43,950 nucleotides of DNA from Flavobacteriaceae bacterium (lineage in GTDB: Bacteria > Bacteroidota > Bacteroidia > Flavobacteriales > Flavobacteriaceae), in contig CANHEA010000015.1 of NCBI GenBank assembly GCA_947459635.1, positions 1 to 43,950 of the forward strand, read 5' to 3'. The notes beneath the pieces were generated by a model. It had not been told where the DNA came from. It ran no database searches and saw nothing but the letters and a program-made list of their open reading frames with translations. The translations under genes and the position numbers were made by a program. Within the stretch, counting starts at the first letter, position 1; every line of letters starts with the position of its first letter. Below, one piece after another: positions 23,919 through 33,147 of this stretch.

Positions 23919-26900
23919 TTATTTTGTAATTAATATTCTTGTTTTTATATCATCGAATTCTATTTCAAACCCGTTCTGTATTGCTGTTTCGAAAACCAAT
24001 GATTCGGTTAGTGTTTCCGACTTAATATAGTTTTCGTTGGCTTTTACCGCCTTTTCTAATTCTGTATTGCTCTGTAAGTGAACTTGGATCTTATCGGTTA
24101 CTTCAAAACCAGAATCTTTACGAATGTTTTGAATTCTATTAACCAATTCTCTTGCGATGCCTTCCTCTTTCAATTCTGGAGAGATCGTAATATCGAGCGC
24201 CACTGTAATTCCGTTTGAATTGGCAACTAACCAACCTTCAATATCTTGCGACGAAATCTCTACATCCTCTTGTGATAAAGTTATAGTATTTCCTGAAACT
24301 TCAATATTCAAAACCCCTAGTGAATCCAATTGGTTGATTTGTTCCGCCGTAAAGGACTGTATCTGTTTGGAAATCAATCCCATATCTTTGCCGAAACGAG
24401 GTCCAAGTGTCTTGAAATTAGGCTTGATTTGCTTGATTAAAATACCCGAAGCATCGTCTAAAAGTTCAATTTCTTTGACGTTTACTTCTGCCTTTATGAG
24501 GTCAGAAACTGCTTCGATTTCGTGTCGTTGATTCACGTCAAGTATTGGTATCATTACCTTTTGCAATGGTTGACGCACCTTGATCATTTCCTTCTTGCGA
24601 AGGGACAAAACGAGGGATGAAATGGTCTGCGCTTTTTGCATTTTACTCTCTAAAGATTTATCAACAAAGTTTTCAACGTAAATCGGAAATTCCGCCAAAT
24701 GTACGCTGTCAAAATTTTCTGACTTTGTCCTTTGTGTTAAGTCTCTGTAAAGTTGATCCATAAAGAACGGCGCGATTGGAGCGCTTAATTTACTGATGGT
24801 CAACAGGCATGAATATAACGTTTGGTACGCTGCAATTTTATCTTGTGCATATTCCCCTTTCCAGAAACGGCGACGGCACAAACGCACATACCAGTTGCTT
24901 AGATTTTCTTGAACAAAATCGGAAATTGCACGAGCTGCTTTTGTAGGTTCGTAATCGGCGTAGTAACTATCGACATCTTTGATCAAGGTGTTTAATTCAG
25001 AAATAATCCAACGATCAATTTCTGGTCGATCTTGTAGTGGAATTTCCGCCTCTTCATTTTTAAAATTATCGATGTTGGCATAAAGCGCAAAAAACGAATA
25101 CGTATTGTATAGCGTTCCGAAGAATTTTCGTCGCACTTCAGCAATTCCTTCTATATCGAACTTTAAGTTGTCCCATGGATTTGCGTTAGATATCATATAC
25201 CAACGCGTTGCATCTGGACCGTATTCTGACAAGGTCGTAAACGGATCGACTGCGTTGCCCAAACGTTTTGACATCTTTTGTCCGTTTTTGTCTAAAACCA
25301 AACCGTTGGATACGACATTTTTGTACGCAATTTTATCAAAAACCAAGGTTCCGATGGCGTGTAAAGTATAAAACCAACCACGAGTTTGATCCACGCCTTC
25401 CGCAATAAAATCTGCCGGAAAGTCTTGATTTTGATCTATTTTCTCTTTGTTTTCAAATGGATAATGCCACTGTGCATAAGGCATGGCGCCTGAATCAAAC
25501 CAAACATCGATCAGGTCGGCCTCGCGCTTCATTGGTTTTCCAGAATTGGATACCAATACAATTTCATCGACTACATTCTTGTGCAAATCGATTAAATCAT
25601 AATTGCTTTCAGTCATGTTACCGACTTCAAAACCTTTGAACGGATTGGTTGCTTGAACGCCCGCAACGATTGACTTTTCAATTTCTTTGTATAATTCTTC
25701 TACTGAACCTACTAAAATCTCTTCCGTTCCATCTTCTGTTCTCCAGATGGGTAGTGGAATTCCCCAATAGCGAGAACGCGACAAATTCCAGTCGTTGGCA
25801 TTTTTCAACCAATTCCCAAAACGTCCTTCTCCAGTTGCTTTTGGCTTCCAGTTGATAGTTTCGTTCAAATCGAACATTCGGTCTCTAACTTCGGTTACTT
25901 TGATAAACCAAGAATCGAGTGGATAATATAAAATTGGTGTGTCAGTTCTCCAGCAATGTGGGTAACTGTGCACGTATTTTTCTACTTTGAAGGCTTTGTT
26001 TTCTTCTTTTAATTGGATGGCAATTTCAACATCGATGGAACGTTCTGGCGCGTCGCCGTCGGTGTAGTATTCGTTCTTTACATATTTTCCAGCGTATTCA
26101 CCCATATGTGATGTGAACTTTCCTTGCAAATTTACCAATGGGACAGGATTCCCGTTTTCGTCTAACACCAACATGGGCGGCACTTCTGGAACAGCTTCTT
26201 TGGCCACTTTGGCATCATCCGCTCCGAAAGTTGGCGCGGTATGCACGATTCCGGTTCCGTCTTCTGTAGTTACGAAATCTCCTGAAATAACACGAAATGC
26301 ATTCTCTGGATTTTGATAAGGCAATACAAAAGGCAATAGCTGCTCGTATCGAATTCCGACTAAATCCAAACCTTTGCATTCGGCTAGAATTTGATAAGGG
26401 ATTTTCTTGTCGCCTTCTTTGAAATTTTCGAAATCATGCGGTTCGTTGCTTTCGAAAAACGTTTTTCCAAATTGTTTTCCGACTAAGTTTTTAGCCAAAA
26501 TCACATGGACTGGGCGAAAAGTATATTGATTAATAGTATTTACAACTACATAATCGATTTTTGGTCCAACGGTTAATGCGGTGTTGGAAGGCAACGTCCA
26601 AGGCGTGGTTGTCCAGGCGAGAATGTGAATGTCACCATAACTTTTTAAGAAATCCGGCAGCGATTCGGTTTTGGCTTTGAATTGTGCCACGACCGTTGTG
26701 TCTGTTACATCTCGGTAGCTTCCCGGTTGATTGACTTCATGCGAACTCAATCCAGTTCCTGCTTTGGGAGAATACGGTTGAATTGTGTAGCCTTTGTACA
26801 TCAAATCTTTGTCGTAGATTTGCTTTAAGAGCCACCAAACGCTTTCCATATATTTGGATTTGTAGGTCACGTACGGATCTTCCATATCAACCCAATAGCC

Positions 26901-27320
26901 CATTTTTTCGGTTAAGTCATTCCACACGTCGGTGTAGCGCATTACCGTTTTTTTGCAAGCTTCGTTATATTCTTCGATGGAAATTTTCTTTCCGATGTCT
27001 TCTTTGGTAATTCCTAATTCTTTTTCGGTTCCTAGTTCAACTGGTAAACCGTGCGTATCCCAACCTGCTTTTCTTTTGACTTGAAAGCCTTTTTGGGTTT
27101 TGTATCGGCAAAAAATATCTTTGATGGCACGCGCCATAACGTGATGAATTCCAGGTAAGCCATTAGCAGAAGGTGGCCCTTCGAAAAATACGAAAGGGGT
27201 ATTGCCTTCGCGTGTCGAAATGCTCTTTTCGAATATGGTTTCTTTTTTCCAAAAATCAAGAACTTCTGAGGCGACTGTAGGTAAGTCAAGTCCTTTGTAT
27301 TCAGTAAATTTAGTGCTCAT
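23919..27320 (-). CDS. ileS: Isoleucyl-tRNA synthetase, type 2, with GXHH motif
   Basis: Charges tRNA(Ile). The 1133 residues are a class Ia synthetase of the long, eukaryote-like IleS2 kind, with no C-terminal zinc-finger Cys pairs. The ATP-site HIGH motif reads P-G-I-H-H at residues 56-60; codons at 27141-27152 read GGA ATT CAT CAC, so the canonical H-x-G-H has become G-x-H-H. The KMSKR loop (NGQKMSKRLGN) is intact and the CP1 editing domain is present (TTPWTLPSNTAL). It is followed 6 nt later by the TraR/DksA-like gene. Confidence 0.97.
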   Translation of the reverse strand: MSTKFTEYKGLDLPTVASEVLDFWKKETIFEKSISTREGNTPFVFFEGPPSANGLPGIHHVMARAIKDIFCRYKTQKGFQVKRKAGWDTHGLPVELGTEKELGITKEDIGKKISIEEYNEACKKTVMRYTDVWNDLTEKMGYWVDMEDPYVTYKSKYMESVWWLLKQIYDKDLMYKGYTIQPYSPKAGTGLSSHEVNQPGSYRDVTDTTVVAQFKAKTESLPDFLKSYGDIHILAWTTTPWTLPSNTALTVGPKIDYVVVNTINQYTFRPVHVILAKNLVGKQFGKTFFESNEPHDFENFKEGDKKIPYQILAECKGLDLVGIRYEQLLPFVLPYQNPENAFRVISGDFVTTEDGTGIVHTAPTFGADDAKVAKEAVPEVPPMLVLDENGNPVPLVNLQGKFTSHMGEYAGKYVKNEYYTDGDAPERSIDVEIAIQLKEENKAFKVEKYVHSYPHCWRTDTPILYYPLDSWFIKVTEVRDRMFDLNETINWKPKATGEGRFGNWLKNANDWNLSRSRYWGIPLPIWRTEDGTEEILVGSVEELYKEIEKSIVAGVQATNPFKGFEVGNMTESNYDLIDLHKNVVDEIVLVSNSGKPMKREADLIDVWFDSGAMPYAQWHYPFENKEKIDQNQDFPADFIAEGVDQTRGWFYTLHAIGTLVFDKIAYKNVVSNGLVLDKNGQKMSKRLGNAVDPFTTLSEYGPDATRWYMISNANPWDNLKFDIEGIAEVRRKFFGTLYNTYSFFALYANIDNFKNEEAEIPLQDRPEIDRWIISELNTLIKDVDSYYADYEPTKAARAISDFVQENLSNWYVRLCRRRFWKGEYAQDKIAAYQTLYSCLLTISKLSAPIAPFFMDQLYRDLTQRTKSENFDSVHLAEFPIYVENFVDKSLESKMQKAQTISSLVLSLRKKEMIKVRQPLQKVMIPILDVNQRHEIEAVSDLIKAEVNVKEIELLDDASGILIKQIKPNFKTLGPRFGKDMGLISKQIQSFTAEQINQLDSLGVLNIEVSGNTITLSQEDVEISSQDIEGWLVANSNGITVALDITISPELKEEGIARELVNRIQNIRKDSGFEVTDKIQVHLQSNTELEKAVKANENYIKSETLTESLVFETAIQNGFEIEFDDIKTRILITK

Positions 27321-27394
27321 AGTATCCTTTTCTAAAATCGAGATGCGAAAGTAATAAATTGTTGTGAGTTATAAGATGTTAGGCGAGAGTTTTT

Positions 27395-27484
27395 GCGTGA
27401 GCGGTTGCAGCGGCATCCTTTTTTGAGGCACGAAAAAAAGATAGAGCGAAAGACGCGACCAGCCCTTTTCGGCTGGGCACGCCC
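27395..27484 (+). repeat. Dispersed intergenic element, second family (copy C)
   Basis: It shares the core GGCATCCTTTT...AAAAGATA and A/T hairpin with the first family but has different flanks: GCGTGAGCGGTTGCAGC on the left, and AGAGCGAAAGACGCGACC on the right with an added hairpin CCAGCC/GGCTGG (27459-27464 with 27471-27476). It ends 6 nt from the recO stop codon, between recO and ileS. Confidence 0.6.
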
Positions 27485-27490
27485 AAATCA

Positions 27491-28204
27491 TTACGAAAAA
27501 ACTTCTTTTAAGACCTCGAGCGACTTTGGCTTTTTAAATCCATCAAGATGCATGCTGTAGTAATCGATCAGGATTTTAAGTACAATTTGTCGCTCGGAGA
27601 CATGAAATGTTTTTTGATTGTTATCAAATTTTAGATCAATCAATTTATTGAAAAGTTGTGTTTCGTGTTCGGTGAGTGAGGTCAAGCTATGTAATGGCGT
27701 AAAAACACCCTCTTTCATTTCAAAAAAGGGAAATTGAATCTCTGAAATATCTGGGTAAAATCCCAAAAACTTTGTAATTTCGAGAAGGAAAATTAGGTGA
27801 AAATTAGCAATTTCATCGTGATGGTCAAACCATTGCAACGCCGATTCTATAAAGTGAAACAGCGGTTCGTTTTTTTCTTCTTCATGAATGGAATGGTGCA
27901 ACATTTCGGAGAGAAACAGCGTCATGGTGCTTTTGACCACATCGGAATGAATGGTTTGAAACGGGCTGTTGATCTTTATTTCTTTGAATTGCTCTAACGT
28001 GCCTTTGTTTTTGTGCACGGCTTCGATTTCGATCAACGTCAGCGGTTGGAAATACGCTATTTTTTGATTTCCTTTTCGAGAAGAGAAGGCATCGCGAACA
28101 AAATAAGACTTCAATCCATCAGACAAGGTGAAGCACTTTACGATCAAACTTTTTTCTTGAAATTTGAGTGAAGAAATGACGATGGCTTTGGTTTTGACTA
28201 ACAT
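27491..28204 (-). CDS. recO: DNA repair protein RecO
   Basis: Loads RecA on SSB-coated DNA in the RecFOR pathway and anneals single strands. The 237 residues begin with the N-terminal OB-fold (MLVKTKAIVISSLKFQEKS, SYFVRDAFSS) followed by a helical C-terminal domain. The C-terminal Cys cluster of some RecO proteins is absent. It lies 54 bp after porZ on the same strand and is separated from ileS by a repeat element. Confidence 0.93.
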   Translation of the reverse strand: MLVKTKAIVISSLKFQEKSLIVKCFTLSDGLKSYFVRDAFSSRKGNQKIAYFQPLTLIEIEAVHKNKGTLEQFKEIKINSPFQTIHSDVVKSTMTLFLSEMLHHSIHEEEKNEPLFHFIESALQWFDHHDEIANFHLIFLLEITKFLGFYPDISEIQFPFFEMKEGVFTPLHSLTSLTEHETQLFNKLIDLKFDNNQKTFHVSERQIVLKILIDYYSMHLDGFKKPKSLEVLKEVFS

Positions 28205-28258
28205 GGTAAGTGTTCGCTGGTTGGTTTGGAACCCTTAAGTAAAAACCTCCTGCTTTTT

Positions 28259-30562
28259 TTAACGAATTATCATCACTTTTTTGACCTTTGTTTCTGCGCC
28301 ATCTTGCGATGAAATAAAAATCATATAAACTCCGGAGGCCACTTTATACTTTCCAAATGCGGTGGTGTCCCATTCGATAGTTCCGCCTTCAGCAATGGCT
28401 TCGTGCACTAAATTGCCCTCGATATCCGATATTTTTACATTGGCCTTGTCCAGTAAACCACTTATTTTTACCGTGCCAGTAAATTCAGGGCGTACAGGAT
28501 TAGGATAAACATAAACGTTGCTTAGATCGCCTTGTGCGGTTGTTGAAGTACCTTTGAAAGAAACCAATCCTTTGCTTGTTGCAAAAAAAACTTCTCCTGT
28601 TGTTCCGTTGATATCAATGTCGTTGATCGTATTACTCGGTAGGGGAGAATTGCTAGTGGTAAAGTGATGGATGGTTTTTTGCCCGTCTGAAGAAACGTAA
28701 AAAACGCCTGAATCGATAGTTCCAATCCATTTGTTATTGGCGCCGTCAACAAAAATATCAGAGATCGATTGTTCATAGAGTAATTCTTGCGCCAAATTAT
28801 CTTCAATAATAATAATTGGATTCGTTCTTAGCGTTTCGTCGGAGCCAAAACTATCTACATTAGACAGCACACGCAGTCCAGCTAGCGTTCCAATCCATAA
28901 TTGATTTCGATTATCAACAGCAACAGCCCTTGCGTCAAAAGACGGCAGATTTCCTCCTTCGGAGGCGCTGCTAATGACTCTAAAACGGTTGTTGAGCGAT
29001 TCATTAAATCCGATGACACCATCTCGCCATGTTCCCATCCATTTGGTGCCGTTCTTGTCAATCACCATTCGTCCGAATCGAAGTTTGCCAAGAACCGCAA
29101 ATACGTTTTGCATATCAAATGATTGCCACTGTCCGTTTGATTTTAGAACTTTTAGTCCTTTTCTTACCACACTATTGGTTACCCATAAATTGCCTGCTTT
29201 GTCGAAAGTAGCACCATTGACTCTAACATCGTCTGGAACTTGTCCAACGATTGTCTGTAATCCGTCTGATCCTGTATTGGTTGTGTTATAGAGCGTCGTA
29301 ACTTGATCATTTTCTAACTTCAATAAACCTGAATAATAAGAACTAAAAAAAACTTGGTTTTCATTATTGGGATTGACGGTTATTCTTGAAAGCGCTTTTG
29401 CTTCTGAAAGGTCGCTGTAGGGTATATTGAGCCAACCGTTCTTATTGAATTTACTGATCCCAAATTTTGCCAATCCAGTTGGCGTATAGGAGTATGGATT
29501 ATAATCGAGGTCATAACCTCCAAAAACCGCCCAGAGATTGGAGGAAGACGCATCTATGGCAAAAACATCGTTGCGAAAAGGTCCTTGGGGTGTTTTGTTC
29601 TCAATGTTTGAATCATTGAATCCCTTACTGAAAATTCCGTTCTCCGTTGTTCCGAAGAAAACGGTATTATTGATCATGGTTGCGCAAGTAAATTCAACTG
29701 TTACATCTTGAATTTGACTGCTTGAAATATCAGCAATTTGGCTTATTGCGTCGTTGTAAATGTAGACGTGGTTCTTAGTTGTTACTAGTAAATAAGAGCC
29801 ATTGCTTCGTAGATCATTTACGGATTCGATTAGTTGAACGACTGGTGTAAATGTTGTTCCATTGAATTTTTGCAAACTTCCTGTACTTGTGGTTGCCACA
29901 AGGTTATTGCCGATTTTTTCAACACCGCTCCATCCAAAATCAGCAATGCTGAACCATTGGTTAAAATCGTTAAGGAAAGGACTAGTAATTTGCGCTGCTA
30001 AAACACCATTGTTTTTTGAGGCTGCATAAATGAACCCATTGAACAATGCGGTTTGCGCGATACTAATTTGAGAGCCGTTAGGTCCAATAAAAAAAGTATC
30101 TCCAAATTGTAAAGTGTTTAAGTTGTATTGCACAATTCCGAAGTCACATGAAACGTAAATCATCCCATTGTCGTCCATAAAATGATTTACTCTTTTTACA
30201 TTTTGTGGGATTGCTTTATTGATAATGTCTACAACATTTAGAATTGATCCGTCTACTTGATTGTAAACGATTATTAGTCCATTTTCGTAACCAATTATAG
30301 TTTTCTTTAATGATGGACTGTCATATATTGCAGTAATTGTTAATCCTGAAAGGCCATCAATGGTATTAATTGTTTTAAGATCCCCGGAAATTACATCTTG
30401 CGAAAAAATCGCATTTTCAGTTGCTGCAAAAATCTTGGTTTGATCCTGTGAAATGTCATTTATGTGTGAATAGGAAAAGTAACCTTTCCATAATTTGTTG
30501 TTTTGTGAAAGACAAAAATGTGACGTAAAAAACGCAATGAGGGTTAAGAAAAATATTTTCAT
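28259..30562 (-). CDS. porZ: PorZ-like type IX secretion protein
   Basis: Cell-surface component of the type IX secretion attachment complex. The 767 residues start with a signal peptide (MKIFFLTLIAFF...LSQ), then two beta-propeller domains from about residue 25 to 660 with two-component-regulator-propeller repeats (GLSGLTITAIYDS, KWMGTWRDGVIGF, LWIGTLAGLRVL, KWIGTIDSGVFYV). A C-terminal T9SS sorting-type domain (VYVYPNPVRPEFTG ... GVYMIFISSQDG) ends KKVMIIR. Length is close to PorZ of Porphyromonas. ATG 30562 is chosen because the -7 box precludes the longer frame from 30598. It precedes recO. Confidence 0.88.
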   Translation of the reverse strand: MKIFFLTLIAFFTSHFCLSQNNKLWKGYFSYSHINDISQDQTKIFAATENAIFSQDVISGDLKTINTIDGLSGLTITAIYDSPSLKKTIIGYENGLIIVYNQVDGSILNVVDIINKAIPQNVKRVNHFMDDNGMIYVSCDFGIVQYNLNTLQFGDTFFIGPNGSQISIAQTALFNGFIYAASKNNGVLAAQITSPFLNDFNQWFSIADFGWSGVEKIGNNLVATTSTGSLQKFNGTTFTPVVQLIESVNDLRSNGSYLLVTTKNHVYIYNDAISQIADISSSQIQDVTVEFTCATMINNTVFFGTTENGIFSKGFNDSNIENKTPQGPFRNDVFAIDASSSNLWAVFGGYDLDYNPYSYTPTGLAKFGISKFNKNGWLNIPYSDLSEAKALSRITVNPNNENQVFFSSYYSGLLKLENDQVTTLYNTTNTGSDGLQTIVGQVPDDVRVNGATFDKAGNLWVTNSVVRKGLKVLKSNGQWQSFDMQNVFAVLGKLRFGRMVIDKNGTKWMGTWRDGVIGFNESLNNRFRVISSASEGGNLPSFDARAVAVDNRNQLWIGTLAGLRVLSNVDSFGSDETLRTNPIIIIEDNLAQELLYEQSISDIFVDGANNKWIGTIDSGVFYVSSDGQKTIHHFTTSNSPLPSNTINDIDINGTTGEVFFATSKGLVSFKGTSTTAQGDLSNVYVYPNPVRPEFTGTVKISGLLDKANVKISDIEGNLVHEAIAEGGTIEWDTTAFGKYKVASGVYMIFISSQDGAETKVKKVMIIR

Positions 30563-30584
30563 TAAAAAAGGTCTAGATTGAACA

Positions 30585-30592
30585 CAAATATA
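30585..30592 (-). promoter_or_regulatory. -7 box of porZ
   Basis: TATATTTG on the minus strand, 22 nt before the porZ ATG at 30562; fixes the start codon. Confidence 0.5.
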
Positions 30593-30633
30593 GTACAAAA
30601 CGAAAAAAATCTACTTTTAATATTTGAACAAAT

Positions 30634-30671
30634 AAAAAAGCCTTTAAACTAAGATAGCTAAAGGCTTTTTT
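30634..30671 (-). terminator. Terminator after gdhA
   Basis: 13-bp stem 30634-30646 with 30659-30671 (AGCCTTTA/TAAAGGCT core, A/T flanks); T run on the minus strand. Confidence 0.85.
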
Positions 30672-30689
30672 TACTTTATAAGTCGAAAA

Positions 30690-32033
30690 TTATACGACTC
30701 CTTGTCCGAGCATGGCGTCGGCAACTTTTACAAAACCAGCAATATTTGCTCCTTTTACATAATCTACGTATCCATTTCCATCCGAACCGTACTGAACGCA
30801 TGAACTATGAATATTTAGCATAATGTTTTTCAATCGCTCATCTACTTCTTCAGAAGTCCAGCTCAAACGCAAAGAGTTTTGAGACATTTCTAATCCAGAT
30901 GTTGCAACACCTCCGGCATTAGAAGCTTTTCCTGGTGCAAATAATATTTTTGCTTTTTGGAATACTTCTACCGCTTCTGGTGTAGAAGGCATATTAGCTC
31001 CTTCAGCTACACAAATACATCCGTTTGCAACAAGGGTTTTTGCTTCTTCTTCGTTCAATTCGTTTTGAGTTGCACACGGCAAAGCTACATCGCATTTTAC
31101 CTCCCAAGGTCTTTTCCCTGCAACGTATTTTGCATTAGGATAATTATTTAAGTAATCACTAATTCTGCCATAGTTTACGTTTTTGATGTCCATGACGTGC
31201 GCCAATTTTGCAGCATCGATTCCGTCTACATCATAAATATAACCTGCAGAATCCGACATAGTTACCACTTTACCTCCAAGTTGTGTTGCTTTTTCAGCGG
31301 CGTATTGTGCTACATTTCCTGAACCAGAGATTACTACTGTTTTCCCTTTGAAGCTGTCTCCTTTTGTTGCTAACATACTTTGTGCAAAGTATACATCACC
31401 ATATCCTGTAGCTTCTGGACGAATTAAAGATCCTCCAAAAGAGATTCCTTTACCAGTCAAAACTCCTGTGAATTCATTTCTCAATTTTTTATATTGACCG
31501 AACATATAACCCACTTCTCTACCTCCAACACCAATATCCCCAGCAGGAACGTCGGTATCAGCACCAATATGTTTTGATAATTCAGTCATAAATGCTTGAC
31601 AAAAACGCATTATTTCGATATCAGATTTTCCTTTTGGATCAAAATCAGCCCCTCCTTTTCCACCACCCATCGGCAGTGTGGTCAAACTATTTTTGAAGGT
31701 TTGTTCAAACGCTAAGAATTTCAAGATACTTAGATTTACAGAAGGGTGGAAACGAATTCCTCCTTTATAAGGCCCAATTGCTGAGTTCATTTGAATTCTG
31801 TATCCTCTGTTTACTTGTGTTGTTCCAGAATCATCAATCCAAGTTACACGGAACATAATGACACGCTCTGCTTCAACCATTCTTTCCAAAAGCATTTTGT
31901 TCTGGTACTTTTTGTTTTCTTCAATAAAAGGGATTACAGTTTCAGCAACTTCCTTTACAGCCTGCATAAATTCAGGTTCGTTTGGATTTCTTTTTGAAAC
32001 TGTTTCAATAAAAGTTGTAATACTTTGTGACAT
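30690..32033 (-). CDS. gdhA: NADP-type glutamate dehydrogenase
   Basis: Reductive amination of 2-oxoglutarate with ammonium. The 447 residues match the hexameric small-subunit class typical of NADPH-dependent assimilatory enzymes. Motifs seen are the substrate block GPYKGGIRFHP, catalytic-Lys region LPMGGGKGGADFDPKGKSD, DVPAGDIGVGGREVGYMFGQYK and the dinucleotide fold VVISGSGNVAQYAAEKA. NADP preference is inferred from class. It has a TAnnTTTG box 48 nt upstream and a terminator downstream, so it is monocistronic. Confidence 0.96.
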   Translation of the reverse strand: MSQSITTFIETVSKRNPNEPEFMQAVKEVAETVIPFIEENKKYQNKMLLERMVEAERVIMFRVTWIDDSGTTQVNRGYRIQMNSAIGPYKGGIRFHPSVNLSILKFLAFEQTFKNSLTTLPMGGGKGGADFDPKGKSDIEIMRFCQAFMTELSKHIGADTDVPAGDIGVGGREVGYMFGQYKKLRNEFTGVLTGKGISFGGSLIRPEATGYGDVYFAQSMLATKGDSFKGKTVVISGSGNVAQYAAEKATQLGGKVVTMSDSAGYIYDVDGIDAAKLAHVMDIKNVNYGRISDYLNNYPNAKYVAGKRPWEVKCDVALPCATQNELNEEEAKTLVANGCICVAEGANMPSTPEAVEVFQKAKILFAPGKASNAGGVATSGLEMSQNSLRLSWTSEEVDERLKNIMLNIHSSCVQYGSDGNGYVDYVKGANIAGFVKVADAMLGQGVV

Positions 32034-32081
32034 GATTTATAGATTAATAGCGTTTAAGAAAACGTTTTCGTTAATTGGCGA

Positions 32082-32089
32082 CAAATATA
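32082..32089 (-). promoter_or_regulatory. -7 box of gdhA
   Basis: TATATTTG on the minus strand, 48 nt before the gdhA ATG. Confidence 0.45.
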
Positions 32090-32264
32090 CATTTTTATCA
32101 AAATATGTATAAACTTTTTTTTATTAAATGAATTCCTAAAATTCTCGTCTGGTTTTGCTCTAGAAATAGTCACGCTTCTGCATGCTTGTGAAACAAATTT
32201 GGGTCTTTTACGTTAATAAGAATGTATTTTTTTTATTTTATTTTAGAAGTGAATGATGTTTTTA

Positions 32265-32272
32265 TATATTTG
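32265..32272 (+). promoter_or_regulatory. -7 box of the THC0290_0291-type gene
   Basis: TATATTTG, 21 nt before ATG 32294; rules out the longer frame from 32222. Confidence 0.5.
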
Positions 32273-32293
32273 TCGAGAATTGAATTAATCAGT

Positions 32294-33082
32294 ATGCAAA
32301 CGCCTAAGTATTTTATTGCAATCATCTTGTTTTTATTTGGTTACTCGAGTAAAGTAATTGCGCAATATGGTTTTTCACATGAAGTTGGTGTAATTGCTGG
32401 TCCTGTAGCATTCCAATCAGATTATGGTGAAAGACATAATTATGACACTAATTTTGGAAATACTGGTTATGGAATTGGCCTTATTCACTATCTCAATTTT
32501 TCTTATAAAGCAGATTGTAACTGCTATACTCCTGAAACTTATTTTAATGACCATTTCAAGTTAAGAAGTGAATTGTCATACAATAAAACCAATCTAAGAC
32601 ATTACGGAGAATATGTTGATGGTGATAAAAAGAAATTATTCAACCGCCAATTAAGAGCGATGAGAGGTAGTACGGCCGTAACAAACATCGGAATGCAATT
32701 GGAGTATTTCCCACTAAGTATTCGCGACTTTACATCAACCGTTGGAGCCTTGGCGCCTTTTATAAGTTTAGGAGGTCAGTTTAGTTTTTATGATCCAGAG
32801 GCTTATTCGACTCTTGGGAGATTAGACACGCCTGCTACAACACCAGTTAAGTATATTGGTGCAACACAAAATAGTAGTGGTACAGTTTGGTCTGTTGTGG
32901 GTAGTGTTGGAACAAGATATAAGTTGGCTCCTTTAAGTGATTTAATGGTCGATTTCAGATTACAATACTATTTTTCCAACTGGGTAGATGGACTTAATCC
33001 AAACCCTAGCAGATATCCTGAAAACAAAGCTAACGATTGGTTGGTTTGGTTTAATGTAGGGTATATTTATTATATTCAATAA
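32294..33082 (+). CDS. THC0290_0291-type putative outer-membrane protein
   Basis: Exported 262-residue protein of a Flavobacteriaceae-restricted family without known function. The signal peptide ends near SSKVIAQ; the mature chain starts YGFSHEVGVIAGPVAFQSDYG and alternates short amphipathic strands rich in Tyr, Phe and Gly, consistent with a small outer-membrane beta-barrel. A conserved C-N-C-Y motif (residues 75-78) may be metal-binding or disulphide-forming. Start ATG 32294 follows a -7 box and directly precedes the signal peptide. It stands alone and converges on the cystathionine gene through a bidirectional terminator. Confidence 0.8.
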   Translation: MQTPKYFIAIILFLFGYSSKVIAQYGFSHEVGVIAGPVAFQSDYGERHNYDTNFGNTGYGIGLIHYLNFSYKADCNCYTPETYFNDHFKLRSELSYNKTNLRHYGEYVDGDKKKLFNRQLRAMRGSTAVTNIGMQLEYFPLSIRDFTSTVGALAPFISLGGQFSFYDPEAYSTLGRLDTPATTPVKYIGATQNSSGTVWSVVGSVGTRYKLAPLSDLMVDFRLQYYFSNWVDGLNPNPSRYPENKANDWLVWFNVGYIYYIQ

Positions 33083-33093
33083 GACTTAGAAAA

Positions 33094-33146
33094 AATATCA
33101 AATAAAAAAGCCCAATCACACAGATTGGGCTTTTTTATTTGATATT
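33094..33146. terminator. 24-bp perfect bidirectional terminator
   Basis: Arms 33094-33117 and 33123-33146 are fully complementary over 24 bp with a 5-nt loop. The GCCCAATC/GATTGGGC core is flanked by A6/T6, so it works in both directions between the converging genes. The right arm ends 1 nt before the stop codon of the minus-strand gene. Confidence 0.92.
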
Positions 33147-33147
33147 C

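Noticed and set aside
30563..30598. 12-residue extension of PorZ
   Set aside because: It lies across the TAnnTTTG box and would displace the signal peptide from the N-terminus.
32222..32293. 24-residue extension of the THC0290_0291-type protein
   Set aside because: It begins upstream of the -7 box at 32265 and hides a normal signal peptide.
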